NCBI RefSeq assembly: GCF_026242055.1
Contig: NZ_JAPJDL010000004.1
Span: 410,711-474,710, forward strand
Source of the DNA: Lentzea sp. NEAU-D7
Lineage (GTDB): Bacteria; Actinomycetota; Actinomycetes; Mycobacteriales; Pseudonocardiaceae
Length of the DNA: 64,000 nt
Reading direction: 5' to 3'
This document shows, one piece after another, positions 35,031 to 46,601 of the stretch. Under the pieces are notes generated by a model, which was given only the letters and a program-made list of their open reading frames with translations, searched no databases and had not been told where the DNA came from. Position 1 is the first letter of the stretch, and the number at the start of each line of letters is the position of its first letter. The translations under genes and the position numbers were made by a program.

Positions 35031-36305
35031 ATGGGGACGTACCGGGGGACCGCCGAGGACGCTTGGCGGTGGGTGCTGGACCAGGTGCGCCACGACGACA
35101 GCGGCGTGTGGATCCCGGAGTTTCCCGGCGGCGAACTGGACGTGCCCTACCGGGAGGGGATGTACGCGGGTGTCGGCGGGCTGGCGCACGTGCTCGCGGA
35201 GATCCGCCTGAGCCGGGAGTGGACGGCTCGCGAGCAGGAGCTGGCGGACGCCGTCGCGGCAAGGGTGCGGGCCCGCATCGGAGTGACGACCGACGCCACG
35301 TTCTTCAACGGGCTGGTCAGCGCGATCAGCGTGCTGACGGCACTGGGCGCTGCCGGAGCCGGGGCCGCGGTGACGCGGTTGCTCGAACTGTCCACTCCGG
35401 ACGGATGGCCGCAGGGCTTCCTGGAACCGCCGAGGTATTTGCCGGGCGCCCGTGTGCACGACCTCGCCGTGGGCACGGCGGGCGTGCTGCTGGGCGCGGT
35501 GTGGGCCCGCCGCCATGGCGTCGAGGGCGCCGACGAGCTGGCCCGGACGGCGGCCGAGGTCCTGCTGGCCGAACGGGAGCAGGCCGAGGCCGGCGCCAAC
35601 TGGCGGTGGGTGCCGGAGCGCTTCACGACGAACGACTGGCACAGCCCCAACTTCTCGCACGGGGTCGCGGGTGTCGCGGCGGCGTTCGCGGTGGCCGGTG
35701 CCGAGTTCGGGCGGCCCGACCTCGTGGAGGCCGCCGCCGAGGGGGCCGAGCACCTCGTGGCGCTGGCGGACACCGGCGACGGAGGGTTCCGGGTGCGGCG
35801 CCGCGTCCCCGGTCTCGAGGACCAGGATCCGTTCAGCTACGGCTGGTGCCACGGCCCGACCGGAACCTCGTTGCTGTGGCCCGCGTTGCGGCACGCGGGC
35901 ATCGCCGAGGTGGCGGGCGTGGACGTGACGGATTGGCATCGCCGTTGTCTGCACAGCATTCGCGTCTCCGGCCTGCCGGAGCGGAAGTACCCGGGCTTCT
36001 GGGACAACGACGGCCGGTGCTGCGGCACGGCGGGTGTGGGTGACGTGCTGCTCGACTCGGGACAGCACACGGACTTCGCGTTCCGCCTCGCCGACGACGT
36101 GGTGGACCGGGCGGTCCCGGACGGATCCGGCGTGTGCTGGCGGTTCACCGAGCATCGCAACGACGAACCGCTGCTGCCGCCCGGGATCGGCTGGATGCAG
36201 GGGGCGGCGGGCATCGCAGGGTTCCTGTTCCACGCCGATCGCGTGGAACAGGGCGACACGAGGTCGGTGCCCCGCATGGACACCTGGTGGATGCTAGACG
36301 GGTGA
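35031..36305 (+). CDS. Lanthionine-synthetase-C-like protein with CCG zinc motif
   Basis: A 424-aa stand-alone LanC-like alpha/alpha-barrel protein. Glycine-rich GxxG repeats recur (YAGVGGLAHV, VGTAGVLLGA, SHGVAGVAAAF, GPTGTSLLW, GTAGVGDVLL, MQGAAGIAGFLF). Probable zinc ligands are Cys273 (YGWCHG), Cys330 and Cys331 (GRCCGTAG). In canonical LanC the second motif is CHG; here it is CCG. No lanthipeptide precursor, LanB or LanM gene is nearby, so it may be a LanC-like enzyme with another role such as thiol addition to modified proteins. The stop overlaps the convergent LLM gene by 12 bp. Confidence 0.8.
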   Translation: MGTYRGTAEDAWRWVLDQVRHDDSGVWIPEFPGGELDVPYREGMYAGVGGLAHVLAEIRLSREWTAREQELADAVAARVRARIGVTTDATFFNGLVSAISVLTALGAAGAGAAVTRLLELSTPDGWPQGFLEPPRYLPGARVHDLAVGTAGVLLGAVWARRHGVEGADELARTAAEVLLAEREQAEAGANWRWVPERFTTNDWHSPNFSHGVAGVAAAFAVAGAEFGRPDLVEAAAEGAEHLVALADTGDGGFRVRRRVPGLEDQDPFSYGWCHGPTGTSLLWPALRHAGIAEVAGVDVTDWHRRCLHSIRVSGLPERKYPGFWDNDGRCCGTAGVGDVLLDSGQHTDFAFRLADDVVDRAVPDGSGVCWRFTEHRNDEPLLPPGIGWMQGAAGIAGFLFHADRVEQGDTRSVPRMDTWWMLDG

Positions 36306-37298
36306 CCAGCCCAGTTCCGGGCCGAGCTTCGTGGCGATGTCGGTGAGGATCTGCACGTAGTCCTCGTGGGCGAAGCTGAACGGCAGCGCGAACGCCACCT
36401 CGTCGACCTCCTGGAAGGCGAGGTGCTCGTACAGCTGCTCGGCGATCTGCGCGGACGTGCCGATCAGGTCGCGCTCGAACATGAACCTGCGCGGCCCGAA
36501 CGGCGTGCCGATCCGCGCGCTGCGTCCCTCGACGTAGGCCTCGTACTTGGCGCGCTGATCGGGTGTGGCCGAGTCGGTCGGGATCACGACGAGGCCCTGG
36601 GAGACGCGGCCGCCGCCGTGCTCGCGGAACGTCCGGATGTGCGAGCGCTGGATCTCGGCGAAGTCCTCGGACTCCTCGGCCTGGACGACGTTGCTGGCCA
36701 GCAGGTTCAGGCCGTGCTCGCCGGCCCACCGCGCCGACCGCAGGCTGCCGCCGCCGTACCAGATCCGGTCGCGCAGCCCGGCCGAGTGCGGCTGCACGCG
36801 GTCCGACCACACCTCGATGCCCTCGACTCCGCTGAACGAGGTGACCTTCTCGCCGCCCACGAAGTCCAGCAGCCGTTGCACCCGGTCGTAGCTGAAGTTC
36901 TCGACGTCCGCGGTCTCCGGGTAGAGCGCGTGCTTGACGTCGTCCCAGTGCATCGGCGGCCCGACGCTCACACCGGGGTTGAGCCGGCCGCCGGACAGCA
37001 CGTCGACCGTGGCCAGGTCCTCGGCGAGCCGCAGCGGGTTCTCCCAGCCCAGCGGGATGACCGCGGTGCCGAGCTGGATCCGGCTGGTCCGCTGGGTCGC
37101 GGCGGCCAGGAGGGCGACCGGCGACGAGATGCCGAACTGCAGGTGCCGGTGCCGCACCCACGCGCTGTCGAACCCGAGCTCCTCGCCCAGCACGATGACG
37201 TCGAGCGTGGACCGGTGACCCGCGCCCGGATCGTGCTCGTCGAACAGTCCGATGGTGAGAAAACCCAGCTTTCGCAACGGCTCTGACTTCCGCGGCAC
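36294..37298 (-). CDS. LLM-class flavin-dependent oxidoreductase
   Basis: A 334-aa luciferase-like monooxygenase of the FMN-using branch: LGFLTIGLFDEHDPG at the N-terminus, DSAWVRHRHLQFGISSPVALLAAA, RIQLGTAVIPLGWENPLRLAEDLATVDVLSGGR and WYGGGSLRSARWAGEHGLNLL. GTG follows CGAGGAGG. The substrate is unknown. It is unrelated in position to the steroid block and has no operator of that type. The nearest same-strand neighbour is the LysR gene 86 bp upstream. Confidence 0.8.
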   Translation of the reverse strand: MPRKSEPLRKLGFLTIGLFDEHDPGAGHRSTLDVIVLGEELGFDSAWVRHRHLQFGISSPVALLAAATQRTSRIQLGTAVIPLGWENPLRLAEDLATVDVLSGGRLNPGVSVGPPMHWDDVKHALYPETADVENFSYDRVQRLLDFVGGEKVTSFSGVEGIEVWSDRVQPHSAGLRDRIWYGGGSLRSARWAGEHGLNLLASNVVQAEESEDFAEIQRSHIRTFREHGGGRVSQGLVVIPTDSATPDQRAKYEAYVEGRSARIGTPFGPRRFMFERDLIGTSAQIAEQLYEHLAFQEVDEVAFALPFSFAHEDYVQILTDIATKLGPELGWSPV

Positions 37299-37384
37299 CG
37301 TTCCTCCTCGTGTCTCCTCACGAGTTTAGGTGACGTCTCAACTACGTCCAGATGCTGGAACAACGCCGGACGGGGAGGCCGGCC

Positions 37385-38254
37385 TCACCGCTCGTCCGAC
37401 TGCGAGCGGGTGTGCAGGGCGTCGAGCACGACGGTGATCGCCGCGCGGGAGTCGCGGCGCACCGCCGCGGTGATCCTCCTCGTCACCGGCAGCTCCCTCG
37501 TGACCACGTCGAACCTGCGGTCGACGGCCAGCGCGGGCAGCACCGCGACCGCCAGACCGGCCTCGACGTGCTTGAGCGTGAGCATGTAGTTGCTGAACCG
37601 GCCGACCACCCGCGGCTCGAACCCCGACTGCCGGCACAGCCGCGTCGCGAGCTTGGCCATGTACGAGCCGGGGATGTCGAACGCCCAGGGCTCGTCCTTG
37701 CACGCGGCGACGTCCGCCGCGGGGTGGTTCGGCGGTGTGACCAGCACGATCGGGTCCTGGCCGAGCGGCACCACGTCGATGTCGCCCGGTACCGGCAGCT
37801 CCACGAAGTCGGTGGTCGTGATGATCACGTCGACCTCGCCCGCGAGCAGCGCGGGCATGCTGGCGTGCGGTTCCAGTTCCACGATCTCGACGTCGAGGTG
37901 CGGGTGCCGGAGGGCCTGGATCGCGGGCACGGCGAGCGTGTGGATCGAGCTCTGGAACGCGCCGAGCCGGATGAGGCCCGACGGTTCGTCGTTCAGGCCT
38001 CTCAGCTCGGCCTCGACGGCGTCCATCTGGTCGAGGATCGACCGGGCCCTGCTCGCCAGGATGAGCCCGGCCGACGTGAGCCGCACGCGCCGCCCGGTCC
38101 GTTCGATCAGCTGCGTGCGCGTCTCGCTCTCGAGCACCGCGAGCTGCTGGGACACGCTCGAAGCACTCAGGTTCGCGGCCTGCGCCACGGCCCGCACGGT
38201 GCCCAGCGCGTCGAGCTGGCTGAGCAGGCGCAGGCGCCACGGGTTGAGCGTCAT
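37385..38254 (-). CDS. LysR-family transcriptional regulator, DgdR-like by context
   Basis: A 289-aa LysR-type regulator. The N-terminal wHTH reads LRLLSQLDALGTVRAVAQAANLSASSVSQQLAVLE, followed by an effector-binding domain with IRLGAFQSS and VDVIITTT. ATG 38254 gives the usual start. It is divergent from a 2,2-dialkylglycine-decarboxylase-like gene across 77 bp. In Burkholderia the LysR protein DgdR lies divergent to dgdA and represses it (established), so the same role is inferred. Confidence 0.8.
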   Translation of the reverse strand: MTLNPWRLRLLSQLDALGTVRAVAQAANLSASSVSQQLAVLESETRTQLIERTGRRVRLTSAGLILASRARSILDQMDAVEAELRGLNDEPSGLIRLGAFQSSIHTLAVPAIQALRHPHLDVEIVELEPHASMPALLAGEVDVIITTTDFVELPVPGDIDVVPLGQDPIVLVTPPNHPAADVAACKDEPWAFDIPGSYMAKLATRLCRQSGFEPRVVGRFSNYMLTLKHVEAGLAVAVLPALAVDRRFDVVTRELPVTRRITAAVRRDSRAAITVVLDALHTRSQSDER

Positions 38255-38304
38255 GCTGTGCAGTATTTCCGAACAGCGAGCGTGGAACTGTGAGATGGAC
38301 CTGA

Positions 38305-39558
<1,254 letters not shown>

Positions 39559-39627
39559 CCACTTGGCCACCCGCCTCGGCTGGACGGTCGAGGCCGGGTG
39601 GCCCGCCCTGCTCCTACGATCGGTCGC

Positions 39628-40644
39628 GTGGGGGAACTACGCGGCCGACCGCTCATCATCGCCACCGCCGTCGTGGTCGCCGCCGTCTTCGCGGTCACCG
39701 GCCGGATCATCGGCTTCGAGCGGGCGCTGCACCTGATCAGCGGTCCCGGCGTGGGCGAGTCGGTGTTCGACCACCCGGTGTACACGATCGCCGAGTCGGC
39801 GGTCGTGCTGGTTCTCGTGTTCACCCACGCGTGGCGCACACCGGTGCTCGTGGCCGTGCCGTCGATCCTGGTGCTCGTGGCCGTCGCCGAGCACGCCGCG
39901 TTCTACCGCCCGCACATATCGCTGTCCCGCGCGGACGCCGTCCAGCTGATGCTGATCCTGAGCATCATCATGGTCGCCGGCGGGCTGCTGCTGCGGATGC
40001 GGGAACGGTCGAGGGAGGCGCTGGCGGCGGCCGCGGAGGAGCGGGCGCGGCGCGACGAACGCCTCGACATGGCCCGGGAGCTGCACGACGTGGTGGCGCA
40101 CCACGTCACGGGCATGCTGGTGCAGGCGCAGGCGGCGCTCGTGGTGGCGGCGCAGGACAAGGACAGGGCGTGCGAGATGCTGCCGGGCATAGTCGAGGGC
40201 GGCACGGACGCGCTGGGGGCGATGAGCGCGATGGTCAGGACGTTGCGGGACAACGGGGCCGCGGCCGCGACCACCGACCTCGCGGCGGACCTGCACCGGC
40301 TCGCCGAGCGGTCGGGACTGCCGGTGCGGACGAACGTCGAGCTGACTGCGGACGTGCGGCCGGAGCTGGGGCGGTCGGTGCTGCGCATCGTCCAGGAAGC
40401 GCTGACCAACGCCCGCAAGCACGCCCTCGGCGCGACGAGGGTGGAAGTGGACGTGCGGCTGACTTCGGACTTGGTGCTGCTGTCCGTTGTGGACAACGGC
40501 AGGGCGGGGCCGCCGCACTCCGGAGGCTTCGGGCTGGTCGGCATGCGGGAACGGGTGCACGAGCTGGGCGGGCGGTTCTTCGCGGGTGCGACGGGGGAGG
40601 GCTGGCTCGTCACCGCCGAGCTGCCGCTGGAGGTGCGCGCGTGA
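39628..40644 (+). CDS. Sensor histidine kinase (NarL-partner type)
   Basis: A 338-aa membrane histidine kinase. About four hydrophobic segments occupy residues 10-120, then the HisKA_3 dimerisation domain with MARELHDVVAHHVTGM (phospho-accepting His) and a short HATPase domain with EALTNARKHA, VVDNG and GFGLVGMRERV. GTG at 39628 is the probable start. It is coupled to the response-regulator gene by a GTGA overlap. The signal is unknown. Confidence 0.85.
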   Translation: MGELRGRPLIIATAVVVAAVFAVTGRIIGFERALHLISGPGVGESVFDHPVYTIAESAVVLVLVFTHAWRTPVLVAVPSILVLVAVAEHAAFYRPHISLSRADAVQLMLILSIIMVAGGLLLRMRERSREALAAAAEERARRDERLDMARELHDVVAHHVTGMLVQAQAALVVAAQDKDRACEMLPGIVEGGTDALGAMSAMVRTLRDNGAAAATTDLAADLHRLAERSGLPVRTNVELTADVRPELGRSVLRIVQEALTNARKHALGATRVEVDVRLTSDLVLLSVVDNGRAGPPHSGGFGLVGMRERVHELGGRFFAGATGEGWLVTAELPLEVRA

Positions 40645-41267
40645 TCTCCGTGCTCATCGCCGAGGACCAGGACATGGTGCGGGCCGGGTTCCGGCTGATC
40701 CTGGAGGCGCAGCCCGACATCAGCGTGGTCGCGGACGTGGCGGACGGGATCGACGCGGTCCGGCGCGCTCGTGAACTGGAACCCCAGGTGTGCCTGGTGG
40801 ACGTGCGGATGCCGGGGCTCGACGGGCTGGAGGTCACGCGGCAGCTCGCGCCGCACACCCGCGTCGTGGTGGTCACGACGTTCGACAGCGACGAGGTGCT
40901 GAACAAGGCGCTGGACCTCGGCGCGTGCGGGTTCCTCACGAAGGACGCGAGTCCCGGGCTGCTGGCCGAGGCCGTCAGATCGGCGGCGAGGGGTGACGTC
41001 CTGGTGTCACCGCAGGTGGTGCTGCGGGTGCTGCGCCGGTCGGTGCCGCCGGCCGCGAACGCCGACGCCCAGGTGCTCAGCGAGCGCGAGCTGGACGTCG
41101 TGCGGCACGTGGCGAAAGGCCTGAGCAACAACGAGATCGCGGCTTCGCTGAAGGTCTCGGTGTCGTCGGTCAAGGCCTACCTGGCGTCGGTGCAGGCGAA
41201 AGTCGGGGCGCGCAACCGCGTCGAGATCGTCGCGTGGGCGTTCCGCGCGCACGTGGTGGCCGACTGA
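40641..41267 (+). CDS. NarL/FixJ-family response regulator
   Basis: A 208-aa response regulator. The receiver domain shows ISVLIAEDQDMVRAG (acidic pocket), the phospho-acceptor Asp in VCLVDVRMPGLDG, VTTFDSD and TKDAS (conserved Lys). The LuxR-type HTH follows from LSERELDVVRHVAKGLSNNEIAASLKVS. It starts within the kinase stop codon (GTGA), so the two are a cognate pair. Target genes are unknown. Confidence 0.9.
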   Translation: MISVLIAEDQDMVRAGFRLILEAQPDISVVADVADGIDAVRRARELEPQVCLVDVRMPGLDGLEVTRQLAPHTRVVVVTTFDSDEVLNKALDLGACGFLTKDASPGLLAEAVRSAARGDVLVSPQVVLRVLRRSVPPAANADAQVLSERELDVVRHVAKGLSNNEIAASLKVSVSSVKAYLASVQAKVGARNRVEIVAWAFRAHVVAD

Positions 41268-41374
41268 CCACGGCCAGTCGGCCAGTTCGGCTCCGCGGGC
41301 CGTCCCAACGGCCATGATCGTGACGCTCTCCGGCCGATCCGGCGGGACCTCGTCGCACAGCAGTGTTCTGTGCT

Positions 41375-42462
41375 GTGAGAAACCTCTGGGGCGCAACGGT
41401 TGCCGGTCTGCTCGTCTGGGTCTTCGTGCGCAGCTTCGGCACCGGTGTGCTGGACCTGCGCGTGTACCTCGCGGGCGGGGAGGCGTGGCTCGCCGGCACC
41501 GACCTGTACACCGCGGGTTTCCACGGCCCGAGGGGACTGCCGTTCACCTACCCGCCCTTCGCGGCGATGGTGTTCGGCGTTCTGGCGCCACTTCCCCTGG
41601 CTCTCACGGCGGTTCTGTTCACGGCCGCGGGCATCGGTCTGTGCACGGCGGCGGTCCGCAGGTGGGCCGGTTTCGGCCTGGTCGCGCTGTGCCTGCTGCT
41701 CGAACCGCTGCGGATCACCCTCGACATGGGGCAGGTCAACCTGATCCTGTTCGGCCTGGTCGCCGCCGACTGCCTGCTGCCGCGCACGCCGTGGCCACGC
41801 GGCCTGCTGGTCGGGCTGGCCGCCGCGGTCAAGCTGACCCCGGCGATCTTCGTGCTGTTCTTCCTGTCCCGCGGGCGGTGGCGGCCCGCGCTGACCGCCG
41901 TGGCGACGTTCGCGGCGTGCGGCCTGCTCGGCTGGGCGCTCGCGCCGGACCAGTCCAAGCAGTTCTGGTTCCACGCCATGCTCGACCCCGCGCGGGTCGG
42001 CGGCCTCTCCTACAGCGCGAACCAGTCGTTGCGCGGCCTGCTGTTCCGGCTCGGCGCCCCGGAGTTCCTGTGGTTCGCCGGTGTGGCCGCCTTGCTCGTG
42101 TCGACGATCGTGCTGTTGCCGCGGTTGCGCGACGACCTCACCGCGCTTGTTGCGGTCGCGGCTACGGGTCTGCTGATCTCACCGGTGTCCTGGTCGCACC
42201 ACTGGGTGTGGATCGCGCCCGCCTTGCTGCTGCTGCGGGGCTGGGTGCGGATCGCGGTCGCGGCGGTGTTCGCGGTCGGCCCGCACTGGCTGCTGCCCAC
42301 GGCGGGAGACCGGGAGCTGGCGTGGACGTGGTGGCAGCACCTCGCCGGCAACACCTACGTCTGGCTGGGTCTCGCGTTCCTCTGCTGGTGTGCGGTCATC
42401 AGCACTGCGCGGGACAAGGCCGAACGGGGCTCCCGCCAGGAACCCCGTTCAGCCGTCGGCCT

Positions 42463-42466
<4 letters not shown>
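41375..42466 (+). CDS. Membrane glycosyltransferase, GT87 family (DUF2029)
   Basis: A polytopic protein of about 363 residues (GTG 41375; an in-frame GTG at 41363 would add four). About nine or ten hydrophobic helices are seen. The first extracytoplasmic loop has DLRVYLAGGEAWLAGTDLY, with the aspartate typical of GT-C enzymes, followed by FTYPPFAAMVF; LTPAIFVLFFL and SPVSWSHHWVW are also family-like. GT87 members use polyprenyl-phosphate-mannose or related donors to extend phosphatidylinositol mannosides and lipomannan outside the membrane. The acceptor here is unknown. Confidence 0.8.
42422..42450. terminator. Hairpin at the convergent GT87/GH3 gene ends
   Basis: GAACGGGG (42422-42429) pairs with CCCCGTTC (42443-42450). 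It lies within the last codons of the GT87 gene, 12 bp before the GH3 stop on the other strand, and may terminate both. Confidence 0.5.
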
Positions 42467-44685
<2,219 letters not shown>

Positions 44686-44779
44686 AGGGCAGACCTCCGG
44701 GGGACGAGGTCCTGTTTACCTTGCGGCACAACAGGGTTCGCTGAGCGTAACCCGCGTTCACCTGGTGGTGTAGACCATC

Positions 44780-44807
44780 GGGGAACCGGAACGAGTACCG
44801 GTTCCCC
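44780..44807. terminator. Terminator downstream of the SMI1-like gene
   Basis: GGGGAACCGG (44780-44789) pairs perfectly with CCGGTTCCCC (44798-44807), 8-nt loop. It lies between the GH3 start and the SMI1-like stop, 8 bp from the latter. Confidence 0.75.
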
Positions 44808-44814
44808 TCGCGGA

Positions 44815-45357
44815 CTAGCGGCACCAGGACTGGACCGTCTCGGCGAAGCCGGGGAACTCCGCCCGCGCCCTTGCGAGCACCTCGGCCGGCGTGAGCGGCT
44901 CGAGCCCGGAGTACTTCTCGGCGACGGCACGCAGTTCCTCGTTCGGCACACCGCTGTCCGCCCCGAACTCGACGGCCTCCTGCGGCCCCACCCCGCCCGC
45001 GAGCAGCCAGAGGAACTCGCTCAGGTTCGTGGCGACGGGCCCGACCTCGCCCTCCGACCCGAAGAACACGACGGGCTGGGCGGTCAGCGGCCCCTCCCGC
45101 ACCAGCCACAGCACGGCGAGCCCGCCGGTGCCGTCCTTCCCGAAGAGCCGGAACTCGGCCCCGTCCAGGTCCTCGTTGCCCGTCCACGACCTGATCCAGT
45201 CGGTCGTGTCCCCGGCCGACTCGAACTCCTCGTACGGCTCGTAGTCCATGTTGCCCGGCGCGGGCTCGTCGGCCTTCTCGTCGTACTCCCACGGGAAGTC
45301 GATTCTGCTCAGCGCGGTCAGCGCGGCGGGGAAGGCGCGGTCGTCGGTGATCTCCAC
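44815..45357 (-). CDS. SMI1/KNR4-like protein
   Basis: A protein of about 180 residues (GTG 45357; an upstream start at 45423 would overlap the divergent gene and is less likely). FRLFGKDGTGGLAVLWLV, PVVFFGSEGEVGPVATNLSEFLWLLAGG and the acidic middle are typical of the SMI1/KNR4 (SUKH) fold. These proteins often serve as immunity proteins to secreted nuclease toxins, or as cytosolic binding proteins. No toxin gene is next to it here, so an orphan-immunity role is only a possibility. Confidence 0.65.
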   Translation of the reverse strand: MEITDDRAFPAALTALSRIDFPWEYDEKADEPAPGNMDYEPYEEFESAGDTTDWIRSWTGNEDLDGAEFRLFGKDGTGGLAVLWLVREGPLTAQPVVFFGSEGEVGPVATNLSEFLWLLAGGVGPQEAVEFGADSGVPNEELRAVAEKYSGLEPLTPAEVLARARAEFPGFAETVQSWCR

Positions 45358-45421
45358 GCGCGCACGGTACTTCAACGGTTCGGCGCCCCGAACGCGTCTT
45401 GGAACAGGAGAGGAGACCGAC

Positions 45422-45790
45422 ATGCCGATGCCCAGATGGTGGGGTCACATCAACAAGCGGGTGTTCAACCCGCACGCGCTGAAGAGCGGCAGGTGGGCGG
45501 TGCTCACCCACGTCGGCCGCAACTCGGGGATGCCCTACCGCACCCCGATGGAGGCGCATCCGGTCGAGGGCGGCTTCCTGGTCGTCCTGGTCTACGGGTC
45601 GCGCTCGGACTGGGTGCGCAACGTCCTGGTGGCCGGGCACGCGACGCTCACGGTCAACGGCGAGGACGTCGAGGTGACCGCGCCGCGCGTGGTGGGCGAG
45701 GCGGAGGCGTTCGCGGCACTCGCCGAAGGAGTGAAGCGCCCGCCGAAGTCGCTGCGCATCAGGGAGTTCCTCCGCATGGACGTCGCCTGA
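45422..45790 (+). CDS. Deazaflavin-dependent nitroreductase-family protein (DDN-like)
   Basis: A 122-aa split-barrel protein of the DDN/DUF385 family. WAVLTHVGRNSGMPYRTPMEAHPVEGGFLVVLVYG and WVRNVLVAGHATLTVNGEDVEV are typical. M. tuberculosis Ddn-type proteins use F420H2 to reduce quinones and nitro drugs. The ATG at 45422 is preceded by AGGAGAGGAG. It stands alone, divergent from the SMI1-like gene. Confidence 0.8.
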   Translation: MPMPRWWGHINKRVFNPHALKSGRWAVLTHVGRNSGMPYRTPMEAHPVEGGFLVVLVYGSRSDWVRNVLVAGHATLTVNGEDVEVTAPRVVGEAEAFAALAEGVKRPPKSLRIREFLRMDVA

Positions 45791-45812
45791 CCGGACCGCG
45801 CCCCGCACGGAC

Positions 45813-45843
45813 TTGCATCCGGTACCCCGGTACGGGCTTACCG
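45813..45843 (+). promoter_or_regulatory. MerR-type promoter with 19-bp spacer and dyad operator
   Basis: TTGCAT (45813-45818) and TTACCG (45838-45843) are separated by 19 bp, the long spacer characteristic of MerR-controlled promoters. The dyad GTACCCCGGTAC (45822-45833) sits in the spacer. The first gene starts 7 nt downstream of the -10, so the transcript is probably leaderless. The linked MerR gene is the likely activator. Confidence 0.65.
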
Positions 45844-45850
45844 TCGAGTC

Positions 45851-46150
45851 ATGGAGGAACCGGAGAACTGGGCGTGCACCCTGCCCACGGCCGAGCGACC
45901 GCTACGCCTGGCCGAGTTCGACGACCTGCTCGCCGGCGCCGCACGCCACCGTCCCGTGAGGACGCGGCTGGTGCTGGACCTGGAGCGACGGCCGGAGGTC
46001 GCCGCCCGTGCGGCGGACCTGGCGGTGCGGGAGACGGGCTGCTGCTCGTTCTTCACGTTCGAGCTGACGGCGACCGGGGGTGGCCTGAGCCTCGCGATCT
46101 CGGTGCCGGACTCGCGGGCCGAGGTGCTCGACGCGCTGGCGGCGAGGTGA
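45851..46150 (+). CDS. Small protein with CCSFFTF motif, first gene of a MerR operon
   Basis: A 99-aa protein of unknown family. The central VRETGCCSFFTFEL contains a vicinal cysteine pair suited to binding soft metals or metalloids such as As(III) or Hg(II); the rest is a small alpha/beta-like sequence. It starts at ATG 45851 right behind a MerR-type promoter and its stop overlaps the MerR start region. It could be a metallochaperone or accessory sensor for the ACR3 exporter; this is inference. Confidence 0.65.
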   Translation: MEEPENWACTLPTAERPLRLAEFDDLLAGAARHRPVRTRLVLDLERRPEVAARAADLAVRETGCCSFFTFELTATGGGLSLAISVPDSRAEVLDALAAR

Positions 46151-46155
46151 GCGGG

Positions 46156-46545
46156 ATGCGGACGGGGGAGGTCGCCGAGGCGGCCGGGGTGAACCGGGAG
46201 ACGCTGCGGTACTACGAGCGCGTCGGCCTGCTCGCCCCGCCGGAGCGGTCGCTCGGCGGGCATCGGCTCTACCCGCCCGGCACGGTGGCGGTGATCCGCG
46301 TGATCAAGGCGGCGCAACGGCTCGGGTTCACCCTCGACGAGATCGCCGACCTGCTCGCGCTCGGCTCCCGCCGCCCCGGTCTGCGCGCACGCGCCGAGGT
46401 GAAACTCGGCGAGGTCGAGGCGAGGATCGCTGACCTGGAGGTCGTCCGCGACACCCTGCGCGCGGCGATCTCGGCCGGGTGCGACGACCTCGTCACCTGC
46501 TCGCACTCGCCGTCGTGCCCGCTGCCTTTCGCCGGACCGGGGTGA
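46156..46545 (+). CDS. MerR-family metal(loid)-responsive regulator
   Basis: A 129-aa MerR regulator. The wHTH is MRTGEVAEAAGVNRETLRYYERVGLL, then a coiled-coil dimer helix, and the C-terminus has cysteines in SAGCDDLVTCSHSPSCPL, a pattern of metal-binding MerR proteins. ATG 46156 is the usual N-terminus; a GTG at 46147 overlapping the previous stop (GTGA) is also possible. It should control the promoter at 45813-45843 and probably the ACR3-like exporter downstream. Confidence 0.85.
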   Translation: MRTGEVAEAAGVNRETLRYYERVGLLAPPERSLGGHRLYPPGTVAVIRVIKAAQRLGFTLDEIADLLALGSRRPGLRARAEVKLGEVEARIADLEVVRDTLRAAISAGCDDLVTCSHSPSCPLPFAGPG

Positions 46546-46601
46546 GCGGGCGAGGCGCCTGCCAGGGGATATCGTCCTGATCATCTGATCGGGAGGGTGC
46601 C

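Noticed and set aside
32280..36305. A 1341-codon open frame on the plus strand
   Set aside because: Only its last 424 codons (from ATG 35031) encode the LanC-like protein; the rest is the reverse of the AfsR-like and kinase genes.
35031..36305. Lanthipeptide biosynthetic cluster
   Set aside because: Only a LanC-like gene is present; no precursor peptide, dehydratase, protease or dedicated transporter is near it.
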